Assembly (NCBI GenBank): GCA_015056545.1 | Contig: SVGE01000008.1 | Span: forward strand, 1-45,460 | Origin: Clostridiales bacterium | GTDB taxonomy: Bacteria; Bacillota; Clostridia; TANB77; SIG350 | DNA length: 45,460 nucleotides | Direction: 5' to 3' | Notes under the pieces: generated by a model | Databases searched by the model: none | What the model was told of the DNA's origin: nothing | What the model saw: the letters and a program-made list of their open reading frames with translations, nothing else | Part shown: in pieces, positions 1 through 9,194 of the stretch | Position numbering within the stretch: the first letter of the stretch is position 1 | Layout of the letters: each line of letters opens with the position of its first letter | Translations under genes and position numbers: made by a program

Positions 1-2534
1 TGATAATATTGTGCATTACTTTCTTTTAATGCTATTCTGTATTTGCAATTCTTTTCTAATTTTTGTGCTGGTACTACATATTCTGAACCTGTTAATATTT
101 TTCCTGGTTCTATTTCTGTATTATATTCATCTCCTGCTTCTGATAATTTTACCATTCTTATATAATACTCTTTTCCTGCTTCTCCTGACCATTTTATTTT
201 TAAATCTTTGTTTGCACTTACTATATCATTATTTGCAATATTTGTTATTTGTAATATTTTTAAGTATATTTCTTTTACATCTTTCTTTCCGTCTTCATAT
301 TCTGCTCTAATTGTTAATTTATATTTATTTGTTCCTACTTCTTTATAATGTTCTATTGTTGTATATATTTCTTGTTTATTGTTTGTTCCAACACATAATT
401 CATATTTTCCTGTTTTTTCATTCATTATTTCCCATCTTGCTATATTTTTATCTGTTCTATTTTCTAATACTATTCCACTAAATATTGCTCCTGTATATAT
501 TGGATTTTCTTTTGTTGCTTCATATTCTTTTCCACTTAATATCATTCCTATTTCATCTGATACTTTTATTTTTATAGTATATCCTTCGCTATCTCCATTA
601 GCTCTTGTTATACCTGCTCTTAAAATATATGTATTAGCATCCTCTTTTACCATTGTATTAATGTATTTATTTATGTTATCTATCTTTCCACTTGGTAATA
701 CAACTTTTTCATTTTTAATTTGATCCCATATTCTATATTCTGTTATATTTTGTTCTAATATTTCAATTTTACTATTTTCTCTTACCCAAATTACATTTTC
801 ATTATTTTCTTCTATTGTATATTCCCTTTCTGTTTTTCCTGTTGTTACTTTTACTTTCATTCCATCTTGTATATTTGATGGTATATCTGTTGTTTCTTCT
901 TTTGCCTTTAATATAATTTGTTTTTTCTTTGTTGCACTTATACCAATAATTTGTTCTATTGTTATTAAATTGTTTTCTGGGTTTATATACTTAGCATATC
1001 CTTCTTCTCCAAATGGTATTGTAACTATACTTTCCCCACCTAAATATTCTGGTGTTCCATCTGCTTTATATATTATCCATGATAATCCTAATGCTTTACT
1101 ATTTGCTTTGTCTTCTAATTTTATTGTTTCTACTTTGTCTACTCCTAATGGTAATACTGTTCCATTTTCATAATTATATGCTTTTGTTTCTATTTCATTT
1201 ACATATACTTCAAAATTTGGCTCTACAGGTATTTTTTCTATTTTTAAAGCAATTTGTTTTTTACTTACTTCTTTTATACCAACAATTTGTTCTATTGTTA
1301 TTAAGTTATTTTCTGGATTTACATATTTTGCATATCCTTCTTCTCCAAAGTTTATTACTGGTGTTCCTCCACCTAAATATTCTGGTGTTCCGTCTGCTCT
1401 ATATATTACCCATGATAATCCCCAATTTTTTATATTAGATTTATCTTCTAATTTTATTGTTTCTACTTTATCTACTCCTAATGGTAATACTGTTCCATTT
1501 TCATAATTATATGCTTTTGTTTCTATTCCATTTACATATACCTCAAAATTATGTACTAATGGTATATTTTCTGCTTCTAAAACTATTATTTTACTATTTG
1601 GTTTACTTCCACCTACTTTTTGTTCTATTGTTATTAAATGATTAGCTGGATTTACATATTTTGCATACCCTTCAGCTCCAAAATTTATTGTTTTTTCTGA
1701 ATCTGTTCCTAAGTATTCTGGTGTTCCATCTGCTCTATATATAATCCATTGTATAACATAATCTTTATTTTCTTCTGTTGCTGATAATTTTATTGTTTTA
1801 ATTTCATCTACTCCTATACCAAATTTAGTTCCATTACTACAACCATTTACACCTTGTACTTTTTCTCCATTTATTAACATTTCAAAATTTGCAGTTACTT
1901 CTGGTATAGAATATTCTGGTGCCGTTGGACTATAGTCTACACCACCTGGATCAAATTTATTTCCACATGTTGAAGACCATGCCCATAGACTTCCTACTGC
2001 TCCTCTTCTACTAAATGAACTACTTTTTAATTGTGAATATGAATAATTACCATTATATTCTCCTCCCCATGGATCTAATATTTTAAATGGTTTATTATCA
2101 TTTCCTGAATATCCTGCTGCTAAAAGGTGTCCTGGTGTTCCTACTACAAACATTCCTCCATTTTTTACATGAGCTTCTGCATTTGATTGACTCCATCCAT
2201 AATTACCTACATAAACAACATCATATATGTTCCAATAGCTTGATTCGAATGCAGCATGCGCTGTCCCATTATTAGCTGTTCTCCAACCTTTACTTACACA
2301 AGTATTTGCTACAGTTACTGGAGAAACCTTTTCACTTCCTAAATTAGCTATTACCATTGCTAATGATGTTGGTCCACATCCTGATGAACCTATTGTTTGC
2401 TTGCTATCTCCTATTGATGTATATGAATAATCATAATAATCCTTTTGATTATAATACACATATGCAAATGCTTGTACACTTACCATCACAAGCATCATTA
2501 CTAATATCATTACTCTTATTATATTTTTTCTCAT
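1..2534 (-). CDS. Secreted C39-like cysteine peptidase with repeats (partial)
   Basis: The frame is open from an ATG at 2534 to the left edge (about 844 codons), so the C-terminus is missing. A signal peptide (residues 1-24, ending AFA) leads into a papain-like Peptidase_C39_2 type domain: GCGPTSLAMV with Cys53, GHLLAAGYSG with His136, and LDPWGGEY with Asp154 form a plausible catalytic triad. Three repeats of about 100 residues follow (roughly 214-315, 327-430, 438-536), each with NFEVYVNG-like, ADGTPEYLG and GEEGYAKYVNP motifs. After them come beta-rich, fibronectin-like stretches. The start has a good site (GAGAGGAG) lying at the stop codon of the SLH gene upstream, so the two are co-transcribed. 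Substrate is unknown; a role in the cell wall or in processing surface proteins is inference. Confidence 0.75.
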   Translation of the reverse strand, partial: MRKNIIRVMILVMMLVMVSVQAFAYVYYNQKDYYDYSYTSIGDSKQTIGSSGCGPTSLAMVIANLGSEKVSPVTVANTCVSKGWRTANNGTAHAAFESSYWNIYDVVYVGNYGWSQSNAEAHVKNGGMFVVGTPGHLLAAGYSGNDNKPFKILDPWGGEYNGNYSYSQLKSSSFSRRGAVGSLWAWSSTCGNKFDPGGVDYSPTAPEYSIPEVTANFEMLINGEKVQGVNGCSNGTKFGIGVDEIKTIKLSATEENKDYVIQWIIYRADGTPEYLGTDSEKTINFGAEGYAKYVNPANHLITIEQKVGGSKPNSKIIVLEAENIPLVHNFEVYVNGIETKAYNYENGTVLPLGVDKVETIKLEDKSNIKNWGLSWVIYRADGTPEYLGGGTPVINFGEEGYAKYVNPENNLITIEQIVGIKEVSKKQIALKIEKIPVEPNFEVYVNEIETKAYNYENGTVLPLGVDKVETIKLEDKANSKALGLSWIIYKADGTPEYLGGESIVTIPFGEEGYAKYINPENNLITIEQIIGISATKKKQIILKAKEETTDIPSNIQDGMKVKVTTGKTEREYTIEENNENVIWVRENSKIEILEQNITEYRIWDQIKNEKVVLPSGKIDNINKYINTMVKEDANTYILRAGITRANGDSEGYTIKIKVSDEIGMILSGKEYEATKENPIYTGAIFSGIVLENRTDKNIARWEIMNEKTGKYELCVGTNNKQEIYTTIEHYKEVGTNKYKLTIRAEYEDGKKDVKEIYLKILQITNIANNDIVSANKDLKIKWSGEAGKEYYIRMVKLSEAGDEYNTEIEPGKILTGSEYVVPAQKLEKNCKYRIALKESNAQYY

Positions 2535-2552
2535 TCTCTTTTTCTCTCCTCT

Positions 2553-3476
2553 CTATTGTGCTTTATATATTATTTCTTCTTCCACTTTTATTTGATATAT
2601 CTCTGGTGCATCATTATAATATATTACTTCTATTAATTTCCCATCCATTGTTACTATTACATAGTTTCCTATCCATGATCCTCTATCCATCTTATCCATT
2701 GCTGCTTTACTTACTTCTATTTCGCTTAATTCATTATTTACATATATTATCTTCCATCCATTTGATTCGCCTTTACTTAAGTATTCCATTCCATTTCTTG
2801 CACATGCTTCTGCTAGCATTCTTTCTTCATAACTCATTATTTCTTCTAATCCTATCTTATCTCCTAATGTTCCTGCATCTTCTCCCATGTACATATGCAA
2901 ACTATTATATATCATTATCCCTACTTTTCCTCTTACTATTTCGCCTTCTCCTATCTCTTCTGCTATTCCTGCTAATTCTCCTATTTCTTTTACATTATCC
3001 ATTTCTACATTTTCATACCCTAATACTCTTAATAAGAATATTCCTGTTTGCTTCTCTGTTAATGTATCATCATATCCAAACCATTCTTCACTATACCCTT
3101 TTGTTATATTATTATCTTTTGCCCATGCTATATATCCTGCTGCCCAATTGTCTTTTCCTACATCTTCAAATGTTAACCCTTCTCTATTCCAGTTCTTTGC
3201 TTCTTCTTCTTTTCCCATTAATCTTGATATTAATACTACCATTTCTTGTCTTTTTAATGTTTTATCTAAATTTAATTTTCCTTCATCATCACCTATAAAT
3301 ATCTTGTTCTTTGTTAATTCCCTTATTCTAAAATCTGTTTCCTTTACCACTTCTATAGAATTAGTTACCATGTTTGTTACTTCTGTTTTTTCGTTTTCAT
3401 TTGCTATTACTCCTATTGTTCCTAATCCTATTAACACACTTAAGCCTACTATGCCTATTATGCTTTTTTTCTTCAT
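2553..3476 (-). CDS. S-layer homology (SLH) domain protein
   Basis: 307 residues with an N-terminal signal peptide (MKKKSIIGIVGLSVLIGLG). Residues about 55-150 carry SLH-type repeats: a KRQEMVVLISRLMG helix, then FEDVGKDNWAAGYIAWA, NNITKGYSEEWFGYDD and EKQTGIFLLRVLGY. SLH domains bind pyruvylated secondary wall polymers, so the protein should sit on the cell surface. The C-terminal third (WIGNYVIVTMDGKLIEVIYY) is a small beta-rich region I do not recognise. The start is supported by AGGAGG seven bases upstream. It is first in an operon with the C39-like peptidase, whose ribosome site begins at this gene's stop codon; the pair may act together at the surface (inference). Confidence 0.8.
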   Translation of the reverse strand: MKKKSIIGIVGLSVLIGLGTIGVIANENEKTEVTNMVTNSIEVVKETDFRIRELTKNKIFIGDDEGKLNLDKTLKRQEMVVLISRLMGKEEEAKNWNREGLTFEDVGKDNWAAGYIAWAKDNNITKGYSEEWFGYDDTLTEKQTGIFLLRVLGYENVEMDNVKEIGELAGIAEEIGEGEIVRGKVGIMIYNSLHMYMGEDAGTLGDKIGLEEIMSYEERMLAEACARNGMEYLSKGESNGWKIIYVNNELSEIEVSKAAMDKMDRGSWIGNYVIVTMDGKLIEVIYYNDAPEIYQIKVEEEIIYKAQ

Positions 3477-3507
3477 ACTTTTACCTCCTATTTCTTTATT
3501 TTCTCAT

Positions 3508-3537
3508 AGTTTACACTATCTGATTTTATTTTAACAA
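3508..3537 (-). promoter_or_regulatory. Likely promoter of the SLH/C39 operon
   Basis: On the minus strand TTGTTA (3532-3537) and TAAACT (3508-3513) are separated by 18 bases, about 30 bases before the SLH start codon. The spacing is slightly long and both boxes are imperfect. The rest of the 3538-3792 gap is AT-rich and I see no gene in it. Confidence 0.4.
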
Positions 3538-3792
3538 TTTTCTTTTTTCTTTTCAATGTTTTTTATACACTTAATATTTTCTTAATATTCTTGTAACATT
3601 TCTGTAATATTGGAATTTTTTATCTTTTTTCTTATTTTCTAACTTTGTTTGTATTATCTGATACATATTTTTAAATTAATTATATAAAAATGATTTAAAA
3701 ATTAATAAATATATATTATACTATTATTGTAAAAAAATATTATATATATCATTATCACATTTTTTCTAGTAATTTTTTTTATCAAAATAGGG

Positions 3793-3821
3793 TTGTTTTT
3801 TGCTTTTAACCATGTTATAAT
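3793..3821 (+). promoter_or_regulatory. Promoter of pflB
   Basis: TTGTTT (3793-3798), a 17-base spacer, and a perfect TATAAT (3816-3821), a sigma-A type promoter. Transcription would begin near 3828, about 38 bases before the pflB start, with AGGAGG at 3851-3856 as ribosome site. Confidence 0.75.
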
Positions 3822-3865
3822 ATTTAACCCTGTAATAAAATAATACTTTAGGAGGTTTAATATAT

Positions 3866-6100
3866 ATGAATTTTAATGAATGGAATGGTTTTAAAAAAGG
3901 TGACTGGCAAACTGAAATAAATGTTAGAGATTTTATTCAAAAAAACTATACACCATATGAAGGTGATAGTTCTTTTCTTGCTAATGCTACTGAAAAAACA
4001 AAAAAATTATGGAATGAAGTTTTAGAACTTTATAAAAAGGAAAGAGAAAATAATGGTGTATTAGCAATTTCAAATGACATAGCTTCTACAATTATTAGTC
4101 ATGATGCTGGATACATTAATAAAAATTTAGAAGAAATTGTTGGTCTTCAAACAGAAGAACCTTTAAAAAGAGCAATAATGCCAGAAGGTGGTATTCGTAT
4201 TGTTGAAAAGTCTTGTGAAGCATTTGGAAGTAAAGCATCTGATGAAATTAGAAAAATATATAATCATCATAGAAAAACACATAATAGTGGTGTTTTTGAT
4301 GCATATACTCCTGAAATAAGAGCTGCACGTTCTTCTCATATAATAACTGGTCTTCCAGATGGTTATGCAAGAGGAAGAATTATTGGTGATTATAGAAGAG
4401 TGGCACTTTATGGTGTTGATGCATTAATTGAAGATAAACAAAAACAATTTGCACATACAGTATCTGCTAGTTTTACTGAAGATATAATTCGTGATAGAGA
4501 AGAAATTACTGAACAAATTAGAGCATTAAATGATTTAAAAGTTATGGCTGAAAAATATGGTTTTGACATTTCTAGACCTGCCCAAACAGCAAAAGAAGCT
4601 GTTCAATGGACATACTTTGGTTATTTAGCAGCTATAAAGCAACAAAATGGTGCTGCTATGAGTTTAGGTAGAACTGCTACTTTCTTAGATATATATTTTG
4701 AAAGAGATATAAAAGCTGGAATATTAACAGAAACAGAAGCTCAAGAAATTATGGATCATTTTGTTATGAAATTAAGAATGGTTCGTTTCTTAAGAACACC
4801 TGAATATAACGAATTATTTAGTGGTGACCCAGTTTGGGTAACTGAATCAATTGGTGGTATGGGAATAGATGGTAGAACATTAGTAACTAAAAATTCATTT
4901 AGAATGTTAAATACACTTCGTACATTAGGTCCTGCACCAGAACCAAATTTAACTATTTTATGGTCTACTAATCTTCCAAAAGGATTTAAAGATTATTGCT
5001 CAGAATTATCTATTGAAACAAGTTCAATACAATATGAAAACGATGATTTAATGAGAGAATATTGGGGAGATGACTATGGAATAGCATGTTGTGTATCTGC
5101 TATGAGAATTGGTAAACAAATGCAATTCTTTGGTGCTAGATGTAATTTAGCAAAAACATTATTATATGCTATAAATGGTGGTAGAGATGAAATATCTGGT
5201 AAACAAGTTGCTCCAAATATGGAACCTGTTACATCTGAATATTTAGACTATGATGATGTTATGAAAAGATTTGATAATATGATGGATTGGGTTGCTAGAG
5301 TATATATTAGTGCACTAAACATTATCCATTATATGCATGATAAATATGATTATGAAAGTTTAGAAATGGCACTTCATGATAAAGAAATCTTAAGAACAAT
5401 GGCTTGTGGTATAGCTGGTTTATCTATAGTTGCTGACTCATTATCTGCTATTAAATATGCAAAAGTAAAAGCAATACGTAATGAAAATGGTGTAGTTGTT
5501 GATTTTGAAACAGAAGGTGATTTCCCTAAATACGGAAATGATGATGATAGAGTAGATAGTATAGCTGTTGAAGTAACAGAAAGATTTATGAATAAATTAA
5601 GAAAACAAAAAACATATAGAAATTCTAAACCAACAATGTCAATTTTAACAATTACTTCTAATGTTGTTTATGGTAAAAATACAGGAAATACTCCTGATGG
5701 AAGAAGGGCTGGCGAACCATTTGGTCCAGGTGCTAATCCGCTTCATGGTAGAGATACACATGGTGCTATAGCAGTTTTAAATACAATTGCTAAACTTCCA
5801 TATAGACATGCTGAAGATGGTATTTCATATACATTTGCTGTTGTACCAGGTGCATTAGGTAAAACACCTGAAATGAGAGTAAATAATTTAACAGCTTTAT
5901 TAGATGGATATTTCTCTCAATCAAGTCATCATATTAATATTAATGTATTTGATAAATCATTATTATTAGATGCTATGGAACATCCTGAAAAATATCCACA
6001 ACTAACAATTCGTGTTTCTGGATATGCTGTTAATTTTATAAAATTAACAAGAGAACAACAATTAGATGTTATTAATAGAACAATACATGAAAATGTATAG
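3866..6100 (+). CDS. pflB: Formate C-acetyltransferase (pyruvate formate-lyase)
   Basis: 744 residues, full length for the family. The enzyme cleaves pyruvate plus CoA to acetyl-CoA and formate in anaerobic cytoplasm, using a glycyl radical. The adjacent catalytic cysteines are Cys408-Cys409 in [12 protein letters not shown], and the radical glycine is Gly719 in RVSGYAVNF near the C-terminus. The substrate-binding region with [19 protein letters not shown] is intact. The Cys-Cys pair and the RVSGYAVNF form separate it from glycerol dehydratase-type relatives. The activating enzyme gene pflA follows directly. Its own consensus-like promoter lies at 3793-3821. Confidence 0.97.
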   Translation: MNFNEWNGFKKGDWQTEINVRDFIQKNYTPYEGDSSFLANATEKTKKLWNEVLELYKKERENNGVLAISNDIASTIISHDAGYINKNLEEIVGLQTEEPLKRAIMPEGGIRIVEKSCEAFGSKASDEIRKIYNHHRKTHNSGVFDAYTPEIRAARSSHIITGLPDGYARGRIIGDYRRVALYGVDALIEDKQKQFAHTVSASFTEDIIRDREEITEQIRALNDLKVMAEKYGFDISRPAQTAKEAVQWTYFGYLAAIKQQNGAAMSLGRTATFLDIYFERDIKAGILTETEAQEIMDHFVMKLRMVRFLRTPEYNELFSGDPVWVTESIGGMGIDGRTLVTKNSFRMLNTLRTLGPAPEPNLTILWSTNLPKGFKDYCSELSIETSSIQYENDDLMREYWGDDYGIACCVSAMRIGKQMQFFGARCNLAKTLLYAINGGRDEISGKQVAPNMEPVTSEYLDYDDVMKRFDNMMDWVARVYISALNIIHYMHDKYDYESLEMALHDKEILRTMACGIAGLSIVADSLSAIKYAKVKAIRNENGVVVDFETEGDFPKYGNDDDRVDSIAVEVTERFMNKLRKQKTYRNSKPTMSILTITSNVVYGKNTGNTPDGRRAGEPFGPGANPLHGRDTHGAIAVLNTIAKLPYRHAEDGISYTFAVVPGALGKTPEMRVNNLTALLDGYFSQSSHHININVFDKSLLLDAMEHPEKYPQLTIRVSGYAVNFIKLTREQQLDVINRTIHENV

Positions 6101-6105
6101 ATTTA

Positions 6106-6147
6106 AAAATAATAGTTTAAAAACAATTGTTTTTAAACTATTATTTT
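6106..6147 (+). terminator. Perfect 42-base palindrome between pflB and pflA
   Basis: A 21-base arm is followed directly by its exact complement, centred at 6126/6127, beginning six bases after the pflB stop. The core is TAGTTTAAAAACAA/TTGTTTTTAAACTA, flanked by AT runs, with T residues at the end. It could be a partial terminator or an mRNA 3'-end stabiliser that makes pflB more abundant than pflA; the sequence does not decide. Confidence 0.6.
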
Positions 6148-6180
6148 GCTAAAATTATTTTAGAAAGGAGAAAAAAATCT

Positions 6181-6900
6181 ATGGAGGAAATAACCGGAAA
6201 AATTCATTCTGTTGAAACATTTGGAACTGTTGATGGGCCAGGAATTAGATATATTTTATTTTTGCAAGGATGTCCTTTAAGATGTAAATATTGTCATAAC
6301 AGAGATACTTGGGATATTAATGGTGGAAAAAACAGAACAGTAAGTGAAATAATAAAAGAAATAAAAAGATATACACCATATTTTAATAGTTCAAATGGTG
6401 GAGTTACTGTATCTGGCGGAGAACCTTTATTGCAAGCTAATTTTGTCACAGAATTATTTAAGGAATTACATAAATTAAATATACATACTGCATTAGATAC
6501 TTCTGGAAGCTTACCTATTACTGATGAAATAAAAGAGTTATTAACTCATACTGATTTAGTTCTCTTAGATATTAAACATATCAATGATGAAAAAGCAAAA
6601 GCATTAACTTGTGTATCTAATAAGAATAATTTAGATTTTGCTAAATACTTAAATGAAAATAATATTCCAGTATGGATACGACAAGTATTAGTTCCTGGAT
6701 ATACTGATGATGAACATGATTTGAATGAATTAAAAAAATTTATAGATTCTCTTTCTAATGTAAAAAAAGTCGAACTTCTTCCATATCATAAAATGGGTGA
6801 ATTTAAATGGAAAGACCTAGGAATAGATGCTCCTCTTGAGGATATTGCAGTTCCTACCAAAGATCAAATTGATAAAGCAAAAAAAATATTAAATATATAA
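6181..6900 (+). CDS. pflA: Pyruvate formate-lyase activating enzyme (radical SAM)
   Basis: 239 residues from the ATG at 6181, chosen because AGAAAGGAG lies about 10 bases upstream; the frame stays open further upstream but into the palindrome. The protein is a radical SAM activase: the cluster motif CPLRCKYCHN has Cys31, Cys35 and Cys38 (CX3CX2C), followed by VSGGEPLLQ for SAM binding. It abstracts a hydrogen from the PflB glycine using reduced ferredoxin or flavodoxin. It directly follows pflB, the usual order, and lacks the extra ferredoxin domain of glycyl-radical activases for other enzymes. Confidence 0.96.
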   Translation: MEEITGKIHSVETFGTVDGPGIRYILFLQGCPLRCKYCHNRDTWDINGGKNRTVSEIIKEIKRYTPYFNSSNGGVTVSGGEPLLQANFVTELFKELHKLNIHTALDTSGSLPITDEIKELLTHTDLVLLDIKHINDEKAKALTCVSNKNNLDFAKYLNENNIPVWIRQVLVPGYTDDEHDLNELKKFIDSLSNVKKVELLPYHKMGEFKWKDLGIDAPLEDIAVPTKDQIDKAKKILNI

Positions 6901-6905
6901 GAATC

Positions 6906-6942
6906 AAGCAATAGTTGTTTATATTTTATAAAACTATTGCTT
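6906..6942 (+). terminator. Terminator after pflA
   Basis: An 11-base stem AAGCAATAGTT/AACTATTGCTT with a 15-base loop is followed by CTTTTAATTT, starting six bases after the pflA stop. Confidence 0.7.
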
Positions 6943-7054
6943 CTTTTAATTTATTAATTCTTATTATAATATTTTTAAATTTGTCTTATCAATAAACAAG
7001 TTGGTCTATCTCATATTTCCCTAAGATTTTTTTGAATTTTGTTATAGAAATTCA

Positions 7055-7083
7055 TTGACACTATACCATGCAAAGTATATAAT
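7055..7083 (+). promoter_or_regulatory. Perfect consensus promoter of porGDAB
   Basis: TTGACA (7055-7060), exactly 17 bases, then TATAAT (7078-7083): both hexamers and the spacing are ideal for the housekeeping sigma factor, suggesting strong constitutive expression. Upstream (6943-7054) is AT-rich without other signals. Confidence 0.9.
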
Positions 7084-7117
7084 ATCTGTGTAGATTTTTA
7101 GAAATGGAGGTAATACT

Positions 7118-7699
7118 ATGAGTAATCTTATAGAAATAAGATGGCATGGTAGAGGTGGTCAAGGTGCTAAAACTGCGTCACTTTTACTTGCAGATGCAAC
7201 ATTCAATACTGGTAAATATATTCAAGGTTTCCCTGAATATGGTCCAGAAAGAAAAGGTGCTCCAATTACAGCATACAACAGAATTAGTGATACTCCTATT
7301 ACTATACATAGTAATATATATGAACCTGATTATGTTGTTGTAGTTGATGACACTTTACTTGAATCAGTTGATGTTACAAAAGGATTAAAAAAAGAAGGTG
7401 CAATTATTATTAATACTAAAAAAGGTATTGATGAATTAAGACCTTTATTAAAAGGATATGAAGGAAAAGTATGTACAATTGATGCTAGAAAAGTATCTAT
7501 TGAAACAATAGGTTCATACTTCCCTAATACACCAATGCTTGCTGCAGTTGTTAAAGTAAGCAAGGTAATGGATGAACAAGTATTCTTAGACGATATGGTT
7601 GGTTCATTCAAACATAAATTTGCTAAAAAACCTGAAGTTATTGATGGTAATATTAAAGCAATAGAAATGGCATTAAAGGAGGTTAATATTTATGAATAA
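7118..7699 (+). CDS. porG: Pyruvate:ferredoxin oxidoreductase, gamma subunit
   Basis: 193 residues, normal for the separate gamma subunit of four-subunit 2-oxoacid:ferredoxin oxidoreductases. The N-terminal IRWHGRGGQGAKTAS and FPEYGPERKGAPI motifs are diagnostic of the gamma domain, which takes part in CoA binding. Start is supported by TGGAGG seven bases upstream. It is the first of four genes in the order gamma-delta-alpha-beta, the order known from Thermotoga porGDAB. Assignment to pyruvate rather than a branched-chain oxoacid is by overall resemblance and is less certain than the family. Confidence 0.9.
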   Translation: MSNLIEIRWHGRGGQGAKTASLLLADATFNTGKYIQGFPEYGPERKGAPITAYNRISDTPITIHSNIYEPDYVVVVDDTLLESVDVTKGLKKEGAIIINTKKGIDELRPLLKGYEGKVCTIDARKVSIETIGSYFPNTPMLAAVVKVSKVMDEQVFLDDMVGSFKHKFAKKPEVIDGNIKAIEMALKEVNIYE

Positions 7700-8000
7700 T
7701 AATCATGATATAATACCTGCTGATATATCTTGGAAAGATATCACTCCAGGTGGAACAATTACATGTTCTGGAAATGCAAAATATTTTAAAACTGGTGATT
7801 GGAGATCTAAAAAACCAATATTTTTAGAAGAAAAATGTAAACAATGTTTATTATGTGTTCCTATTTGTCCAGATTGTGCAATTCCATTAGATGAAGAAGG
7901 AAAAAGAACTGATTTTGATTTCTTTGCATGTAAAGGTTGTGGAGCATGTGCAAAAGCATGTCCATTTGGTGCAATAGAAATGGAAGAGGGGGGAAAATAG
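7692..8000 (+). CDS. porD: Pyruvate:ferredoxin oxidoreductase, delta (ferredoxin) subunit
   Basis: 102 residues. Two 4Fe-4S motifs are visible: CKQCLLCVPICPDCAIP and CKGCGACAKACPFGAIE. The N-terminal GGTITCSGNAKYFKTGDWR is typical of the delta subunit, which passes electrons from the beta-subunit cluster to external ferredoxin. The reading frame overlaps porG by eight bases, with AAGGAGG inside the end of porG, so translation is likely coupled. Confidence 0.93.
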   Translation: MNNNHDIIPADISWKDITPGGTITCSGNAKYFKTGDWRSKKPIFLEEKCKQCLLCVPICPDCAIPLDEEGKRTDFDFFACKGCGACAKACPFGAIEMEEGGK

Positions 8001-9182
8001 ATGTCAATAAAAGAAAGATTAAGTGGTAACGAAGCTATCGCTACTGCTATGAAACAAATAAATCCAGATGTTGTTGCAGCATTCCCTATAACTCCATCTA
8101 CTGAAATACCTCAATATTTTTCAACATTTGTTAGTAATGGAAGTGTTACTACAGAATTTGTTGCAGTAGAAAGTGAACATAGTGCAATGAGCGCTAGTAT
8201 AGGTGCTCAAGCAGCTGGTGGTAGAGCTATGACTGCTACATCAGCAAATGGTTTATCTTTAATGTGGGAAATGGTTTATATAGCTTCAAGTTTACGTTTA
8301 CCTATGGTAATGACTGTTGCTAATAGAGCTGTTTCTGGTCCATTAAATATACACAATGACCACTCAGATTCAATGGGATGCCGTGATTCTGGTTGGATCC
8401 AATTATATAGTGAAACAAACCAAGAAGCATATGATAATATGTTAATGGCACATAGAATTGGTGAACACAAAGATGTTCAATTACCTGTAATGATTTGTAT
8501 GGATGGATTTATAACATCACATGCTATAGAAAATATTATGTTAGAAGAAGATAGTTTTGTTAAAGAATTCGTTGGTGAGTATCATCCAGAAAACTATTTA
8601 TTAAATGCTGAAAATCCAATAGCTGTTGGTCCACTAGACCTTCAAGCATATCTATTTGAACATAAAAGACAACAAGCTGAAGCTATGGCTAATGCTAAAC
8701 AAGTTATCTTAGATGTTTCTAAAGAATTTGAAGCAGCCACTGGTAGAAAATATGAATTATTTGAAAAATATATGTTAGATGATGCTGAAGTAGCTATAGT
8801 TGTTATTAACTCTACTGCTGGTACAGCAAAAGCAGTTGTAAATGAATTAAGAGAAAAAGGTATTAAAGCTGGTTTATTAAAAATCAGAGTATACAGACCA
8901 TTCCCTGCTGAAGAAATAGCTAAAGCATTAGCTAATGTTAAAGCAGTTGCTATTTTAGATAAAACTGATGGTTTAAATGCTGCTGGTGGTCCAGTATTTA
9001 CTGATGTTACAAGTGCATTATATGCAAATAATATTTCTGTTAAAGCTATCAACTATATCTATGGTATAGGTGGTAGAGATGTTAGAACAGATGATATCGA
9101 AAAAGTATATAATGAATTAATAAAAATTAAAGACACTGGTGTTGTAGAAAATGTTTACAACTACTTAGGTGTTAGAGACTAG
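8001..9182 (+). CDS. porA: Pyruvate:ferredoxin oxidoreductase, alpha subunit
   Basis: 393 residues. The N-terminal half has the pyrimidine-binding thiamine-diphosphate fold with AAFPITPSTEIPQ and a glutamate in EFVAVESEHSAMSASIGA, the family's cofactor-activating region. The C-terminal half is a transketolase-C-like domain (VVINSTAGTAKAVVNELR). It pairs with PorB to bind TPP and oxidise pyruvate to acetyl-CoA and CO2. The ATG directly follows the porD stop codon, with GAGGGGGG as ribosome site. Confidence 0.94.
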   Translation: MSIKERLSGNEAIATAMKQINPDVVAAFPITPSTEIPQYFSTFVSNGSVTTEFVAVESEHSAMSASIGAQAAGGRAMTATSANGLSLMWEMVYIASSLRLPMVMTVANRAVSGPLNIHNDHSDSMGCRDSGWIQLYSETNQEAYDNMLMAHRIGEHKDVQLPVMICMDGFITSHAIENIMLEEDSFVKEFVGEYHPENYLLNAENPIAVGPLDLQAYLFEHKRQQAEAMANAKQVILDVSKEFEAATGRKYELFEKYMLDDAEVAIVVINSTAGTAKAVVNELREKGIKAGLLKIRVYRPFPAEEIAKALANVKAVAILDKTDGLNAAGGPVFTDVTSALYANNISVKAINYIYGIGGRDVRTDDIEKVYNELIKIKDTGVVENVYNYLGVRD

Positions 9183-9194
9183 GAGGGATAAACA

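Noticed and set aside
2357-3298. Long plus-strand reading frame of 313 codons
   Set aside because: It is Leu/His/Tyr-rich, has no ribosome site and lies opposite the SLH and C39-like genes, whose motifs are clear; a shadow frame.
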